From contig NZ_QBUC01000025.1 of NCBI RefSeq assembly GCF_003058165.1, positions 1-52,033 on the forward strand: DNA of 52,033 nucleotides, written 5' to 3'. The position numbers and the translations under genes were made by a program. The notes under the pieces are model-generated. The model ran no database searches. It was not told where the DNA came from and saw only the letters and a list, made by a program, of their open reading frames with translations. This document shows positions 10,642 through 20,855 of the stretch, in pieces (within the stretch, counting starts at the first letter, position 1; every line of letters begins with the position of its first letter). This DNA is from Paenisporosarcina sp. OV554 (lineage in GTDB: Bacteria > Bacillota > Bacilli > Bacillales_A > Planococcaceae).

Positions 10642-11412
10642 ATGTATATAGATACACATGTTCACTTAAATGCAGATCAATATGATGAAGATTTAGAAGA
10701 AGTAATAAATAGAGCTCTAGAAGCAAAAGTAAAGCATATGGTAGTAGTCGGATTTGATCGTAAAACGATAAAAAGGGCCATTTCATTAGCTGAACAATAT
10801 GATTTTATTTATGCGGTTGTAGGATGGCATCCTGTTGATGCTATTGATTGCACAGATGAAGATTTACTTTGGATTGAAGAGTTAGCTGCGCATCCGAAGG
10901 TTGTAGCAATTGGTGAAACTGGACTGGATTATCACTGGGATAAATCTCCTCGTGATGTGCAACAAGATTTATTTAGAAAACAAATTCGTTTAGCACAAAA
11001 AGTTGATCTACCCATTGTCATTCACAATCGAGATGCAACAGAAGATGTCGTGCGAATCTTGCAAGAGGAGCATGCCGAAAAAACCGGTGGTGTCATGCAT
11101 TGTTATGGAGGTAGTGTTGAAACCGCAAAACTTTGCATAGACTTAAACTTCATGATTTCACTCGGAGGTCCCGTGACATTTAAAAATGCCAAAAAGCCTA
11201 AAGAAGTAGCCACTGAAATTCCATTAGAATACTTAATGATCGAAACAGATGCACCATATTTAGCACCACATCCCTTAAGAGGGAAACGCAATGAGCCAGC
11301 TTTAGTAGTATTAGTAGCGGAAGAAATTGCTCGATTGAAGAATATTTCTATTGAACAAGTAGCAAAAGTAACTACTGAAAATGCTTTAAAATTTTACAAA
11401 ATCCCAGTATGA
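10642..11412 (+). CDS. tatD: TatD-family metal-dependent hydrolase (YabD)
   Basis: This 256-aa TIM-barrel nuclease is of the TatD family. Metal ligands are visible in order: DTHVHLN (His6, His8), GETGLD, IVIHNRD, MHCYGG and ETDAPYL. Members have 3'-5' DNase activity or D-aminoacyl-tRNA deacylase activity, so the in vivo role is not fixed. ATG 10642 starts right at the conserved MYIDTHVH, with gtgaggcgg upstream; the frame extends to 10627 but is not needed. It follows metG as in other Bacillales. Confidence 0.9.
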   Translation: MYIDTHVHLNADQYDEDLEEVINRALEAKVKHMVVVGFDRKTIKRAISLAEQYDFIYAVVGWHPVDAIDCTDEDLLWIEELAAHPKVVAIGETGLDYHWDKSPRDVQQDLFRKQIRLAQKVDLPIVIHNRDATEDVVRILQEEHAEKTGGVMHCYGGSVETAKLCIDLNFMISLGGPVTFKNAKKPKEVATEIPLEYLMIETDAPYLAPHPLRGKRNEPALVVLVAEEIARLKNISIEQVAKVTTENALKFYKIPV

Positions 11413-11449
11413 ATTATAGATAACAATCCAATACTTGGAAAGGAATCGT

Positions 11450-11496
11450 CTGTCGACCAGAATATTCAGACTAATTCCGAATGGTTGACAGCATTT
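11450..11496 (+). terminator. terminator after tatD
   Basis: The stem ctgtc-g-acca / tggt-t-gacag has a ~22-nt loop and is followed by catttttg. Its 3' arm contains the TTGACA of the yabE promoter. Confidence 0.55.
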
Positions 11497-11512
11497 TTGA
11501 AATCTATATAAT
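11485..11512 (+). promoter_or_regulatory. sigma-A promoter of yabE
   Basis: TTGACA (11485-11490), a 16-bp spacer and TATAAT (11507-11512) are perfect hexamers, 28 nt before the start codon. Confidence 0.85.
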
Positions 11513-11539
11513 CACACGAATGATAAGGAGGCGTTTTTT

Positions 11540-12763
11540 ATGTCAAATAATTTCATGAAAAACCTGTTTACCCAATCATTGAGGACGAAACAAACAGGAA
11601 TTGCTGTCATTGCAGTTATCTTGTTCATTTCAGTTATATCAGCCGTTCTTTTCGTTGGAACGAAAAATACTGTCGCATTGACGGTTAATGGTAAAAAACA
11701 AGAAATTCATACCCATGCAGATACAGTCGGAGATTTATTAATTGAACAAAACGTTCAAGTTTCCGATGCTGATTTAGTATTACCCTCAGTGAACACGTCG
11801 ATAAAAAATGGTATTTCAGTCGAGTGGGAACAGGCGAAAAAAATTACGATTACAGTTGATGGGAAGCAACAAACCATCGACACGACATCTGATCAAGTAA
11901 GTGAAGTTTTAAAAGAAGCAAAAATAAAAGTTTCTGAGCACGATAAGTTATCACCTGAGCTTAATGCAAAGGTCGGATCTGATTCTAACATTGCAATCGA
12001 AAAAGCGTTCCAAGTAACGCTGATAGATGGTATTAATGAAAAGAAAATCTGGTCCACTTCGACTACGGTCGCTGACTTTTTAAAACAACAAGAGATCAAA
12101 ATGAATAAATTTGATCGTGTAGAACACAAAATGGAAGATGTAGTGAATCCAAATGATGTTATACAAGTCGTTCGCGTAGAAAAAGTCACCGATGTAGTGG
12201 AAGCAAAAACAAATTTCGCTGTGGAAACACGTAAAGATAAAGATTTACTAAAAGGTAAAGAAAAAGTTGTACAAGAAGGCAAAAAAGGTTTGACTAAAAG
12301 TATCTTTGAAATTACTTCTGAGAACGGTAAAGCTATTTCCCGTGTTTTGAAGAACGAAAAAGTAGTGAGTTCTCCTACTAAGAAAGTCATTGCGGTGGGA
12401 ACGAAAGTGGTTACAGCTAGTGTTTCACGTGGTACAACAAAGTCTAAATCGTCAACAGATGCCCCATCAGGTGGAAAAGAGTTTTATGTATCTGCTACTG
12501 CATATACGGCGAACTGTAATGGATGTTCAGGTATTACTGCCACGGGTATTAATCTGAAAGCAAATCCATCATTAAAAGTAATTGCGGTAGATCCGAGTGT
12601 AATCCCATTAGGTTCTAAGGTTTGGGTAGAAGGCTACGGATACGCGATTGCAGGTGATACAGGTGGAGCTATTAAAGGAAAGAAAATCGACTTGTTTATG
12701 GCATCGACTGATAAAGCTTATGGGTTCGGACGCAAACAGGTTAAAATTAAAATCTTGAACTAA
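11540..12763 (+). CDS. yabE: secreted cell-wall protein with DUF348, G5 and 3D domains (YabE)
   Basis: This 407-aa protein has a basic N-terminus and one hydrophobic segment (residues ~20-42), serving as signal or anchor. Repeated ubiquitin-like DUF348 modules (VTVNGK/ITVDGK... repeats, ~50-200), a G5-like region (~210-285) and a C-terminal 3D domain (~315-407) follow. In the 3D domain the conserved Asp residues of AVDPSVIPLG, GDTGG and DLFM suggest a lytic transglycosylase fold. It resembles B. subtilis YabE and actinobacterial Rpf proteins and probably remodels peptidoglycan. The Shine-Dalgarno is taaggagg. Confidence 0.9.
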   Translation: MSNNFMKNLFTQSLRTKQTGIAVIAVILFISVISAVLFVGTKNTVALTVNGKKQEIHTHADTVGDLLIEQNVQVSDADLVLPSVNTSIKNGISVEWEQAKKITITVDGKQQTIDTTSDQVSEVLKEAKIKVSEHDKLSPELNAKVGSDSNIAIEKAFQVTLIDGINEKKIWSTSTTVADFLKQQEIKMNKFDRVEHKMEDVVNPNDVIQVVRVEKVTDVVEAKTNFAVETRKDKDLLKGKEKVVQEGKKGLTKSIFEITSENGKAISRVLKNEKVVSSPTKKVIAVGTKVVTASVSRGTTKSKSSTDAPSGGKEFYVSATAYTANCNGCSGITATGINLKANPSLKVIAVDPSVIPLGSKVWVEGYGYAIAGDTGGAIKGKKIDLFMASTDKAYGFGRKQVKIKILN

Positions 12764-12771
12764 TATAAATT

Positions 12772-12803
12772 AAGCTTTCCCTTATGTTTAGGGAAGGCTT
12801 TTT
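12772..12803 (+). terminator. terminator after yabE
   Basis: The stem aagctttccct / agggaaggctt is followed by a short T-run, 8 nt after the stop. Confidence 0.75.
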
Positions 12804-12814
12804 GTCTACATAAG

Positions 12815-13112
12815 AAAATAGTTAAGCTGCGACACAGGATGTTATAACTTCTTCGCTTGGGCCCACATGAAGGAGGTCATGAAGACCTTGCTCCTGCGGT
12901 TACTCGTCGCAAAGAAAGACCTTGCTTCCACCGTCGGAGTCGAGCTAGATTGGGCTTCTACGCTTTTCGTGTCTAGCTTCACAGCCCAGCCCAGCCCGCG
13001 GGCGCCAGTATGGGGTCAGAAAGGCGAATGTCGCCTTTCATCCTTCCAGCGCCGGTGTCGGGCTTTCATGGCCTGTTACGCATTTCTGTGTATACATAAA
13101 GACATGGCGCAA
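12815..13112 (+). repeat. dispersed intergenic repeat, copy A
   Basis: This ~300-bp intergenic block is GC-richer than its surroundings. It contains segments recurring near 22500-22785 and, inverted, at 42688-42775: the ggttactcgt block, tcgagctaga, and cttgggcccaca. It has small inverted repeats such as aggcga/tcgcct (13022-13036). The 84-codon ORF inside (12867-13121) looks like chance. It fills the 389-bp gap between yabE and rnmV; edges are approximate. Confidence 0.7.
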
Positions 13113-13152
13113 GTAGAATAGTTAAAGACCCATTGGAAAAGAGGCATGAATC

Positions 13153-14605
<1,453 letters not shown>

Positions 14606-14657
14606 CGAATTTATTACATTAAATTATAAAAAAGACAAATTAGTTTTAAAAAATTGA

Positions 14658-14686
14658 TTGACAAGTGGTTTGCTTCATTGTTAAAA
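14658..14686 (+). promoter_or_regulatory. veg promoter P1
   Basis: TTGACA, a 17-bp spacer and TTAAAA form the upstream of two tandem sigma-A promoters in the rsmA-veg gap. Confidence 0.7.
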
Positions 14687-14698
14687 TGTTTATTTCGG

Positions 14699-14727
14699 TT
14701 GACAAATATTTTCGTATATGGTATGCT
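14699..14727 (+). promoter_or_regulatory. veg promoter P2
   Basis: TTGACA, a 17-bp spacer and TATGCT lie 26 nt before the veg start. Tandem strong promoters are also known for veg in B. subtilis. Confidence 0.8.
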
Positions 14728-14752
14728 TATATTTAAGTGAGGTGTAAGCGAA

Positions 14753-15016
14753 ATGCCAAAAACTTTAGCAGATATTAAAAAGTCTTTAGATTGTCATTTG
14801 GGTAAACGTTTGCAATTGAAAGCAAACGGTGGTCGCAAGAAAACGATTGAACGAGCTGGCGTTTTACGTGAAACGTATCATGCAGTGTTCGTAGTGGATC
14901 TTGATCAGGACGAGAACGCTTTTGAGCGTGTGTCTTACAGCTACACAGACATTTTAACTGAAGCAGTAGAAATTACAATTGTTGACGGAATGCAAGAACT
15001 TGTAGTCGTCAAATAA
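14753..15016 (+). CDS. veg: Veg protein
   Basis: This 87-aa basic/acidic small protein matches Veg ([31 protein letters not shown]-type start). It is highly conserved and strongly expressed in Bacillales and is reported to stimulate biofilm matrix genes by acting against SinR. The fold is a small beta-barrel. The Shine-Dalgarno is gtgaggtg. It is monocistronic: two promoters upstream and a strong terminator downstream. Confidence 0.95.
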   Translation: MPKTLADIKKSLDCHLGKRLQLKANGGRKKTIERAGVLRETYHAVFVVDLDQDENAFERVSYSYTDILTEAVEITIVDGMQELVVVK

Positions 15017-15051
15017 TCTTACGTATTAGTGAACTTATTCTATTTTATTAA

Positions 15052-15088
15052 AACACTCAAGGATTTTATTATCCTTGAGTGTTTTTTT
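15052..15088 (+). terminator. terminator after veg
   Basis: A 13-bp stem (aacactcaaggat / atccttgagtgtt) is followed by seven T. The 3' arm overlaps the -35 of the putative sspF promoter. Confidence 0.9.
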
Positions 15089-15105
15089 GTTTTTAGTACA
15101 TACTA
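15076..15105 (+). promoter_or_regulatory. probable sigma-G promoter of sspF
   Basis: TGAGTG, a 17-bp spacer and CATACTA precede sspF. CATACTA equals the sigma-G -10 consensus and the -35 matches TGMATA in part. It fits a spore-coat-independent SASP gene expressed in the forespore. Confidence 0.65.
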
Positions 15106-15135
15106 CTTTTGTCAGCCTTCATGAGGAGGAAAAAC

Positions 15136-15324
15136 ATGGCACGTAATCGTGTAATGTCAAATCATCTTAAAGAGGAAATTGCGAAAGAGCTTGGATTTTA
15201 CGAAGTCGTTGAGCGTGACGGTTGGGGAGGCATAACATCTCGTGATGCAGGTAATATGGTAAAACGAGCGGTTGAAATGGCACAAACCGGGTTAATGAAC
15301 GGGCAAAATCACTACAAGAAGTAG
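15136..15324 (+). CDS. sspF: alpha/beta-type small acid-soluble spore protein (SspF-like)
   Basis: This 62-aa protein is an alpha/beta-type SASP variant in the conserved veg-sspF position. The two family blocks are [13 protein letters not shown] and [22 protein letters not shown]. Such proteins coat and protect spore DNA. ATG 15136 follows gaggagg at a normal distance; the frame is open up to 15109, but that start lacks a Shine-Dalgarno. A sigma-G-like promoter precedes it and a terminator follows. It is direct evidence for endospore formation. Confidence 0.93.
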   Translation: MARNRVMSNHLKEEIAKELGFYEVVERDGWGGITSRDAGNMVKRAVEMAQTGLMNGQNHYKK

Positions 15325-15378
15325 TAACGATCTTCTCTGCGACATGCAATCGCAAGTGAAAATTCATATGGAGCTGAC

Positions 15379-15400
15379 AAGGCGGAGAAATCCGCCTTTT
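15379..15400 (+). terminator. terminator after sspF
   Basis: The stem aaggcgga/tccgcctt with a GAAA loop and TTTT tail. Confidence 0.85.
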
Positions 15401-15440
15401 ATTGCGTTCATTTCTTCTCCCTTTTCATCATCCTAAGCTG

Positions 15441-15449
15441 TGGTAAAAT
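15441..15449 (+). promoter_or_regulatory. possible extended -10 of ispE
   Basis: TGgTAAAAT lies 36 nt before ispE with no clear -35. The same tgtggtaaaat string precedes pth. Confidence 0.4.
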
Positions 15450-15485
15450 AGGGAACAGCAATAAAGAGATAAAGGAGGCATTTTT

Positions 15486-16352
15486 ATGCTTTATGTGAAA
15501 GCGCCCGCAAAAATCAATCTGACACTGGATGTCCTACACAAAAGACCGGATGGATATCATGAAGTGGAAATGATCATGACTACGGTGGATTTAGCAGATC
15601 GCATTGGATTAGAACCACGTTCAGATGGTCTCATACGCATCATTTCAGCGGATCGCTACGTACCAGACGACCACCGTAACTTAGCCTATCAGGCGGCAAA
15701 GTTATTAAGAGATACATATGGCATAAAAGAAGGCGTAACGATTGTATTAGAGAAAAAAATTCCTGTCGCTGCTGGATTAGCTGGTGGAAGTAGTGATGCT
15801 GCTGCGACCTTAAAAGGATTAAATTATTTATGGGATTTAAAGTTAACGGCAGACCAATTAGCTGAACATGGCGCTAAAATTGGTTCGGATGTGTCGTTTT
15901 GTGTTTACGGGGGAACAGCTCTGGCAACAGGAAGAGGAGAACTTATTCAAGAACTACCTGCTCCACCAAACTGTTGGATAATTTTAGCTAAACCCTCAAT
16001 TGGTGTGTCAACGGCGGATGTTTATGGTGGTTTAAAAATAAACGAAGTCGTTCATCCGAATACCAAAGATATGATTCGTGCTATTCATGAAAAAAATTAT
16101 GAATTAATGTGTGAAGCGATGGGCAATGCTTTAGAATCAGTAACTTTAAAGTTACATCCTGAAGTTTCGATGATTAAGGAACAAATGATGAAATTTGGAG
16201 CAGATGCTGTGTTAATGAGCGGAAGTGGTCCAACTGTATTTGGGATTGTACAACATGAATCGAGAGTAAACCGAATTTATAATGGCTTACGTGGTTTTTG
16301 TGACGAAGTTTATGCGGTAAGATTGTTGGGAGAACGGGATTCACTTGCCTAA
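15486..16352 (+). CDS. ispE: 4-(cytidine-5'-diphospho)-2-C-methyl-D-erythritol kinase
   Basis: This 288-aa GHMP kinase carries out the ATP-dependent step of the MEP isoprenoid pathway. It begins [12 protein letters not shown] with Lys10 near the active site. The ATP-binding GHMP motif is [14 protein letters not shown] (93-106), and a third motif, [10 protein letters not shown], lies near the C-terminus. The Shine-Dalgarno is aaaggagg. It is followed after 56 bp by purR. Confidence 0.96.
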   Translation: MLYVKAPAKINLTLDVLHKRPDGYHEVEMIMTTVDLADRIGLEPRSDGLIRIISADRYVPDDHRNLAYQAAKLLRDTYGIKEGVTIVLEKKIPVAAGLAGGSSDAAATLKGLNYLWDLKLTADQLAEHGAKIGSDVSFCVYGGTALATGRGELIQELPAPPNCWIILAKPSIGVSTADVYGGLKINEVVHPNTKDMIRAIHEKNYELMCEAMGNALESVTLKLHPEVSMIKEQMMKFGADAVLMSGSGPTVFGIVQHESRVNRIYNGLRGFCDEVYAVRLLGERDSLA

Positions 16353-16408
16353 AACCGTATATTTGTTTAAACTTACGTATAAATCATTCGTGTTTAGGAG
16401 TGTGACCG

Positions 16409-17242
16409 ATGAAGTGGAAACGCAGTGAGCGTCTCGTTGATATGACCCATTATTTATTAGACCATCCCCAGCAGTTAATACCCTTAACTTTGTTTGCGGA
16501 TATGTACCAGTCTGCTAAATCCTCAATAAGTGAAGACCTAACCATTGTTAAAGAAACATTTGAAGAAAAAGGTATTGGTTTATTAATGACTGTTCCTGGA
16601 GCTGCAGGTGGTGTTAAGTATATGCCTAAAATGCGAGATGAAGCCGTTCGTGAATTGATTCAAGATTTGATGGAAGAGCTTGGTCACTCAGACCGTTTGC
16701 TACCTGGTGGATATTTATATATGACAGATTTACTGGGTAACCCTGAAATGATGAATCGTGTAGGAAAAGTGTTTGCTTCTGCGTTTGCGAAAGAACCGAT
16801 TGATGTCATCATGACAGTGGCGACAAAAGGTATTTCGATTGCACATGCCATCGCGCGTCACCTCAATGTACCGGTAGTTGTGGTAAGACGTGATAGCAAA
16901 GTAACTGAAGGATCAACTGTCAGCATTAATTACGTGTCAGGCTCTTCACGTCGAATTCAAACGATGGTGTTGTCAAAACGCAGTATGAAGAGTGGCCAAC
17001 GCGTACTTATTACAGATGACTTTATGAAAGTCGGAGGTACGATGAATGGCATGAAAAATTTACTTGAGGAATTTAATTGTCAATTAGCAGGCGTTGCGGT
17101 ATTAGTTGAAACAGAACACGCGGACGAACAGTTAATTGAAAATTATCTGTCACTTGTTAAATTACATGAAGTAAATGAAAAAGAGCGTACTATTGCTTTA
17201 ACAGAAGGTAATTATTTTTTGAAAGGTGGAAAAGGTCAATGA
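16409..17242 (+). CDS. purR: purine operon repressor PurR
   Basis: This 277-aa Gram-positive PurR has an N-terminal winged helix (~1-75) fused to a phosphoribosyltransferase-like domain that senses PRPP. The PRPP loop is [14 protein letters not shown] (199-212). It represses purine synthesis genes when PRPP is low. The Shine-Dalgarno is taggagtg. Upstream (16380-16397) a partial aaacacgaa-like half-site on the minus strand resembles a PurBox, but a clear pair is not seen. It overlaps ridA by 4 bp. Confidence 0.95.
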   Translation: MKWKRSERLVDMTHYLLDHPQQLIPLTLFADMYQSAKSSISEDLTIVKETFEEKGIGLLMTVPGAAGGVKYMPKMRDEAVRELIQDLMEELGHSDRLLPGGYLYMTDLLGNPEMMNRVGKVFASAFAKEPIDVIMTVATKGISIAHAIARHLNVPVVVVRRDSKVTEGSTVSINYVSGSSRRIQTMVLSKRSMKSGQRVLITDDFMKVGGTMNGMKNLLEEFNCQLAGVAVLVETEHADEQLIENYLSLVKLHEVNEKERTIALTEGNYFLKGGKGQ

Positions 17243-17613
17243 AATCAGTATCGACAACGAACGCCCCAGCGGCGATAGGACCTTATGTTCAAGGTATGAT
17301 TGTAAATGGCATGTTTTATAGTTCGGGTCAAATTCCATTAACAGCCGATGGGAATATGGTGGAAGGTTCAATTACAGAACAAACACATCAAGTATTTGCG
17401 AACTTGAAAGCTGTATTAGAAGAAGCAGGATCTTCGCTTCAACAAGTTGTGAAGACAACAGTATTTATTAAAGATATGAACGACTTTGCTCTTTTCAATG
17501 AAATTTATGGTCAACATTTTGGCGATCATAAACCAGCGCGTTCGACTGTAGAAGTTGCACGACTACCAAAAGATGTGCAAGTTGAAATAGAAGTCATTGC
17601 AGTAATTTCATAA
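17239..17613 (+). CDS. ridA: RidA family enamine/imine deaminase (YabJ)
   Basis: This 124-aa protein is a YjgF/YER057c/UK114 (RidA) trimer subunit. It hydrolyses reactive enamine/imine intermediates from PLP enzymes. The start [20 protein letters not shown] and the catalytic Arg in [12 protein letters not shown] are all present. It is coupled to purR by ATGA overlap, as in B. subtilis, where yabJ also affects purine regulation. Confidence 0.95.
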   Translation: MKSVSTTNAPAAIGPYVQGMIVNGMFYSSGQIPLTADGNMVEGSITEQTHQVFANLKAVLEEAGSSLQQVVKTTVFIKDMNDFALFNEIYGQHFGDHKPARSTVEVARLPKDVQVEIEVIAVIS

Positions 17614-17622
17614 ATTCAGATG

Positions 17623-17652
17623 AAACCATAGAGCATATCTCTATGGTTTTTT
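17623..17652 (+). terminator. terminator after ridA
   Basis: An 11-bp stem (aaaccatagag / ctctatggttt) and T-run end the purR-ridA unit. Confidence 0.9.
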
Positions 17653-17691
17653 TATTTGTATTTTTAATTTTTAAAATATTCTATTAAAAAA

Positions 17692-17719
17692 GAAGGAAAA
17701 TTATGATAAATGTAGAATA
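17692..17719 (+). promoter_or_regulatory. sigma-H promoter of spoVG
   Basis: GAAGGAAAA (17692-17700), 11 bp and GTAGAATA (17712-17719) fit the sigma-H consensus RNAGGAWWW / RNNGAAWW. spoVG is a classic sigma-H gene in B. subtilis. Confidence 0.75.
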
Positions 17720-17767
17720 TAGTTGTCAGAGTCTGTAAATCATCTATGAAGAAAGGTGGGATAAGGA

Positions 17768-18058
17768 ATGGAAGTAACTGATGTTAGATTACGTCGAGTA
17801 CAAACTGATGGCCGCATGCGTGCCATTGCTTCCATCACACTAGACAGCGAGTTCGTCGTACATGATATTCGTGTCATTGACGGCAACGCAGGGCTATTTG
17901 TGGCAATGCCAAGTAAACGAACGCCAGATGGAGAATTTCGAGATATCGCTCATCCGATTAATACTGGAACTCGAACGAAAATTCAAGAAGCGGTATTACA
18001 CGCATACCATGAGTCTCGCGAAGAAGACGTTATTGCATATGAAGAAGCTGGTGCTTAA
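17768..18058 (+). CDS. spoVG: septation/sporulation regulator SpoVG
   Basis: This 96-aa protein matches Spo[13 protein letters not shown]..., [12 protein letters not shown], and [23 protein letters not shown]. It is a small nucleic-acid-binding regulator that acts on asymmetric septation and cortex formation; in other Firmicutes it is a global RNA/DNA-binding regulator. The Shine-Dalgarno is gaaaggtggg. A sigma-H-type promoter lies upstream and a terminator 20 nt downstream, so it is monocistronic. Confidence 0.96.
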   Translation: MEVTDVRLRRVQTDGRMRAIASITLDSEFVVHDIRVIDGNAGLFVAMPSKRTPDGEFRDIAHPINTGTRTKIQEAVLHAYHESREEDVIAYEEAGA

Positions 18059-18077
18059 TAGAGCAATAGAACAAATG

Positions 18078-18113
18078 AAGAGACTTGTCATGTCCATGAT
18101 AGGTTTCTTTTTT
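18078..18113 (+). terminator. terminator after spoVG
   Basis: The stem aagagac/gtttctt with inner tcatg/catga ends in TTTTTT. Confidence 0.75.
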
Positions 18114-18189
18114 ATTGGAAAAAGGCGATTAGGAAAGAGTTTTGTTCTAATTTTACAACTCGTTCCACTGTAAAAGGTGGTTTAACTAT

Positions 18190-18273
18190 ATTTACTTACC
18201 AACACTGGTAAGTATTCCTGAAATGATAAAATTTTTTGCTCGCCAAGTAAAACGTGAAAAACAAATGAATTAA
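18190..18273 (+). other. possible very small ORF without AUG (27 codons), function unknown
   Basis: Between two terminators in the 378-bp spoVG-glmU gap lies an open frame ending in TAA at 18271. It reads ...YLPTLVSIPEMIKFFARQVKREKQMN. An aaaggtgg Shine-Dalgarno-like string (18173-18180) sits 9 nt before an ATT codon at 18190; the first in-frame ATG is 18223 and would give 16 residues. The 8-bp palindrome acttacca/tggtaagt (18194-18213) lies inside it. It may be a rare-start peptide, a gene remnant, or a non-coding RNA. I recognise no homolog. Confidence 0.2.
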
Positions 18274-18279
18274 CAAGGA

Positions 18280-18314
18280 AAGGACTTCCACCATTTGGGT
18301 GAGAAGTTCTTTTT
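18280..18314 (+). terminator. terminator before glmU
   Basis: The stem aaggacttc/gaagttctt with inner cacc/gggtg and a T-run. It follows the small unexplained unit and has no annotated gene of its own. Confidence 0.8.
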
Positions 18315-18370
18315 ATTGAAAAATGATTAATCATAATGGTTTTGTCACTATTTTGTCAAGCGGGATTTCC

Positions 18371-18399
18371 TTGAATTACGAGTGTATTTCGGCTATAGT
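18371..18399 (+). promoter_or_regulatory. sigma-A promoter of glmU-prs
   Basis: TTGAAT, a 17-bp spacer and TATAGT lie 37 nt before glmU. Confidence 0.75.
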
Positions 18400-18436
18400 C
18401 AAAAGAGTAAATTGAACATACTGGAGGACTTACAAA

Positions 18437-19807
18437 ATGACACATACATATGCAGTGGTACTAGCTGCAGGTCAAGGTACACGTATGAAGTCCAAATTAT
18501 ATAAAGTTTTGCACCCTGTATGTGGTAAACCTATGGTTGAACACGTGGTTGATCACATCGAGGGAATTGGAGTAGAACGCATTGTGACCATCGTAGGTCA
18601 TGGTGCTGAAAAAGTACAAGACCAGCTCGGAAGTCGCAGTGAATATGCACTTCAAGAACAACAACTAGGAACGGCACATGCTGTTTTACAAGCAGATGCT
18701 GCTTTAGGGAAGTTAGTCGGGACAACACTTGTCATTTGCGGTGACACACCTCTAATCCGTCCTGAAACGATGACAGCATTACTAGCACACCATCAAGAAA
18801 CTTCGGCTAAGGCGACGATTCTTACTGGAATTCCAGAAAATCCTACAGGTTACGGTCGCATTCTTCGCAATTCTGATGGGCATGTTGAACGTATTGTGGA
18901 GCAAAAAGATGCATCGGCTGAAGAACAACTAGTAAAAGAAATTAACTCGGGCACATACTGCTTTGATAATGAAGCTTTATTTGCGGCATTAAAGCTGGTG
19001 AAAAATGATAATTCACAAGGTGAATACTATTTACCAGATGTGATTGAGATCTTGAAATCTCAAGGAAACATCGTTTCTGCTTTCGCAACAGATGATTTTG
19101 AAGAAACGCTTGGTGTGAACGATCGTGTAGCACTTTCGCAAGCTGAAACGTTGATGCGTAAACGCATTATCGAAAAACATATGCGAAACGGAGTAACGAT
19201 TATCAATCCAGCAAATACTTACATTAGTGCGGATGCAATTATCGGTTCTGATACCGTGTTGCAACCTGGCGTTATGATTGAAGGAGCTAGTGAAGTAGGC
19301 GAAGATTGTTTAATCGGACCAAATAGTCAAATTACAAATAGTAAAATTGGACATCGCACAACCGTACATTCATCTGTCGTTACTGAAAGTGTTATTGGAG
19401 AAGATACGGCAGTTGGGCCATTTGCTCATATTCGTCCAAATTCAGAAATCGGCAACGAAGCTAAAATCGGTAATTTTGTGGAAATTAAAAAAACAAAATT
19501 GGGTAACCAATCGAAAGTATCACATTTAAGTTATATTGGAGATGCTGAAGTTGGAGAACGTGTAAATGTTGGGTGTGGCACAATTACTGTGAATTATGAT
19601 GGTAAAAATAAATTCCTAACGACGATTGAGGATGACTCCTTTGTAGGATGTAATTCAAACTTAGTAGCTCCTGTAAAAATTGGTCAAGGTGCGTATGTAG
19701 CAGCTGGATCAACCATTACAAAAGATGTACCTGCACAAGCTTTGTCAATTGGTCGAGCACGCCAAGAAAACAAAGAAGGATACGCACAAAAACTAAAATT
19801 AAAATAA
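18437..19807 (+). CDS. glmU: bifunctional N-acetylglucosamine-1-P uridyltransferase / glucosamine-1-P acetyltransferase
   Basis: This 456-aa enzyme makes UDP-GlcNAc for peptidoglycan and teichoic acid synthesis. The N-terminal nucleotidyltransferase domain begins [19 protein letters not shown]. The C-terminal half (~250-456) is a left-handed beta-helix of hexapeptide repeats with acetyltransferase residues in the [10 protein letters not shown] and [11 protein letters not shown] stretch. Length is typical. The Shine-Dalgarno is ctggagga. prs follows 13 bp downstream, the standard Bacillales glmU-prs pair. Confidence 0.97.
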   Translation: MTHTYAVVLAAGQGTRMKSKLYKVLHPVCGKPMVEHVVDHIEGIGVERIVTIVGHGAEKVQDQLGSRSEYALQEQQLGTAHAVLQADAALGKLVGTTLVICGDTPLIRPETMTALLAHHQETSAKATILTGIPENPTGYGRILRNSDGHVERIVEQKDASAEEQLVKEINSGTYCFDNEALFAALKLVKNDNSQGEYYLPDVIEILKSQGNIVSAFATDDFEETLGVNDRVALSQAETLMRKRIIEKHMRNGVTIINPANTYISADAIIGSDTVLQPGVMIEGASEVGEDCLIGPNSQITNSKIGHRTTVHSSVVTESVIGEDTAVGPFAHIRPNSEIGNEAKIGNFVEIKKTKLGNQSKVSHLSYIGDAEVGERVNVGCGTITVNYDGKNKFLTTIEDDSFVGCNSNLVAPVKIGQGAYVAAGSTITKDVPAQALSIGRARQENKEGYAQKLKLK

Positions 19808-19820
19808 CAGGAGGAACATC

Positions 19821-20780
19821 ATGTCTTACCAATACGCAAATACAAAATTAAAAATTTTCTCATTAAACTCAAACGAGTCACTTGCTAGAGAATTAGCGGA
19901 AGAAGTGGGTTTACCACTTGGCAAAATTTCAGTTAACCGTTTTAGCGATGGTGAAGTTCAAATTAACATTGAAGAAAGTATTCGTGGGTGTGATGTCTTT
20001 ATCATCCAGTCAACATCTTCTCCTGTAAACGAAAACTTAATGGAACTTTTAATTATGGTAGACGCTGTGAAACGTGCTTCTGCACGTACAGTAAATGTTG
20101 TTCTTCCTTACTACGGTTATGCTCGTCAAGACCGTAAAGCACGCGCACGTGAACCAATTACAGCGAAACTAGTGGCTAACTTACTAGAAACTGCTGGTGC
20201 AACTCGTGCCATCGTATTAGATTTACATGCTCCTCAAATTCAAGGGTTCTTTGATATCTTAATCGACCACTTGATCGCAGTACCAATTTTGTCTGATTAT
20301 TTCTTAGAGAAAAATATTGATCCATCTGAAATTGTTATTGTTTCACCGGATCATGGTGGAGTTACACGAGCTCGTAAAATGGCGGATCGTTTAAAAGCAC
20401 CTATAGCGATTATTGATAAACGTCGTCCACGTCCTAACGTAGCTGAGGTTATGAACATTGTAGGTAATGTGGATGGTAAAATTTGCATTCTTATTGATGA
20501 TATTATTGATACTGCAGGTACAATTACGATTGCAGCTAACGCACTTGTAGAAAGCGGAGCGAAAGAAGTATACGCATGTTGTACACATCCAGTATTATCA
20601 GGACCTGCAATTGAGCGTATCGACAACTCTGTTATTAAAGAATTAGTCATAACAAACTCAATTGAATTACCTGAAGAAAAGACCTCACCGAAGATCAAAA
20701 CATTATCAGTTGCTCATTTATTAGCTGAGGCAATCGTACGTGTCTTTGAAGAGAAATCTGTTAGTACTTTATTTGATTGA
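19821..20780 (+). CDS. prs: ribose-phosphate pyrophosphokinase
   Basis: This 319-aa class I PRPP synthetase makes PRPP from ribose-5-P and ATP, feeding purine, pyrimidine, His and Trp synthesis. It has [28 protein letters not shown] (flexible loop and ATP site) and the PRPP loop DDIIDTAGT (226-234). The Shine-Dalgarno is caggagga. It supplies the PRPP sensed by PurR and used by Hpt in this window. Confidence 0.97.
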   Translation: MSYQYANTKLKIFSLNSNESLARELAEEVGLPLGKISVNRFSDGEVQINIEESIRGCDVFIIQSTSSPVNENLMELLIMVDAVKRASARTVNVVLPYYGYARQDRKARAREPITAKLVANLLETAGATRAIVLDLHAPQIQGFFDILIDHLIAVPILSDYFLEKNIDPSEIVIVSPDHGGVTRARKMADRLKAPIAIIDKRRPRPNVAEVMNIVGNVDGKICILIDDIIDTAGTITIAANALVESGAKEVYACCTHPVLSGPAIERIDNSVIKELVITNSIELPEEKTSPKIKTLSVAHLLAEAIVRVFEEKSVSTLFD

Positions 20781-20790
20781 TGTTCTCCAT

Positions 20791-20815
20791 GTTTCATTTT
20801 TGCTCTGTTGGGTAA
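20791..20815 (+). promoter_or_regulatory. sigma-B promoter of ctc
   Basis: GTTTCA, 13 bp and GGGTAA resemble the sigma-B consensus GTTTAA-N12-14-GGGTAT. ctc is a well-known sigma-B gene in B. subtilis. Confidence 0.65.
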
Positions 20816-20855
20816 ACATAGAAATAGAATGAATCATACAGGAGAGTGAATATAG

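Noticed and set aside
11893-12390. 165-codon minus-strand ORF opposite yabE
   Set aside because: It is antisense to a clear DUF348/G5 protein; its Ser/Thr/Phe-rich composition is typical of a reverse-strand shadow.
12867-13121. 84-codon ORF between yabE and rnmV
   Set aside because: It lies inside a dispersed repeat, has no family resemblance, and its composition reflects the GC-rich repeat.
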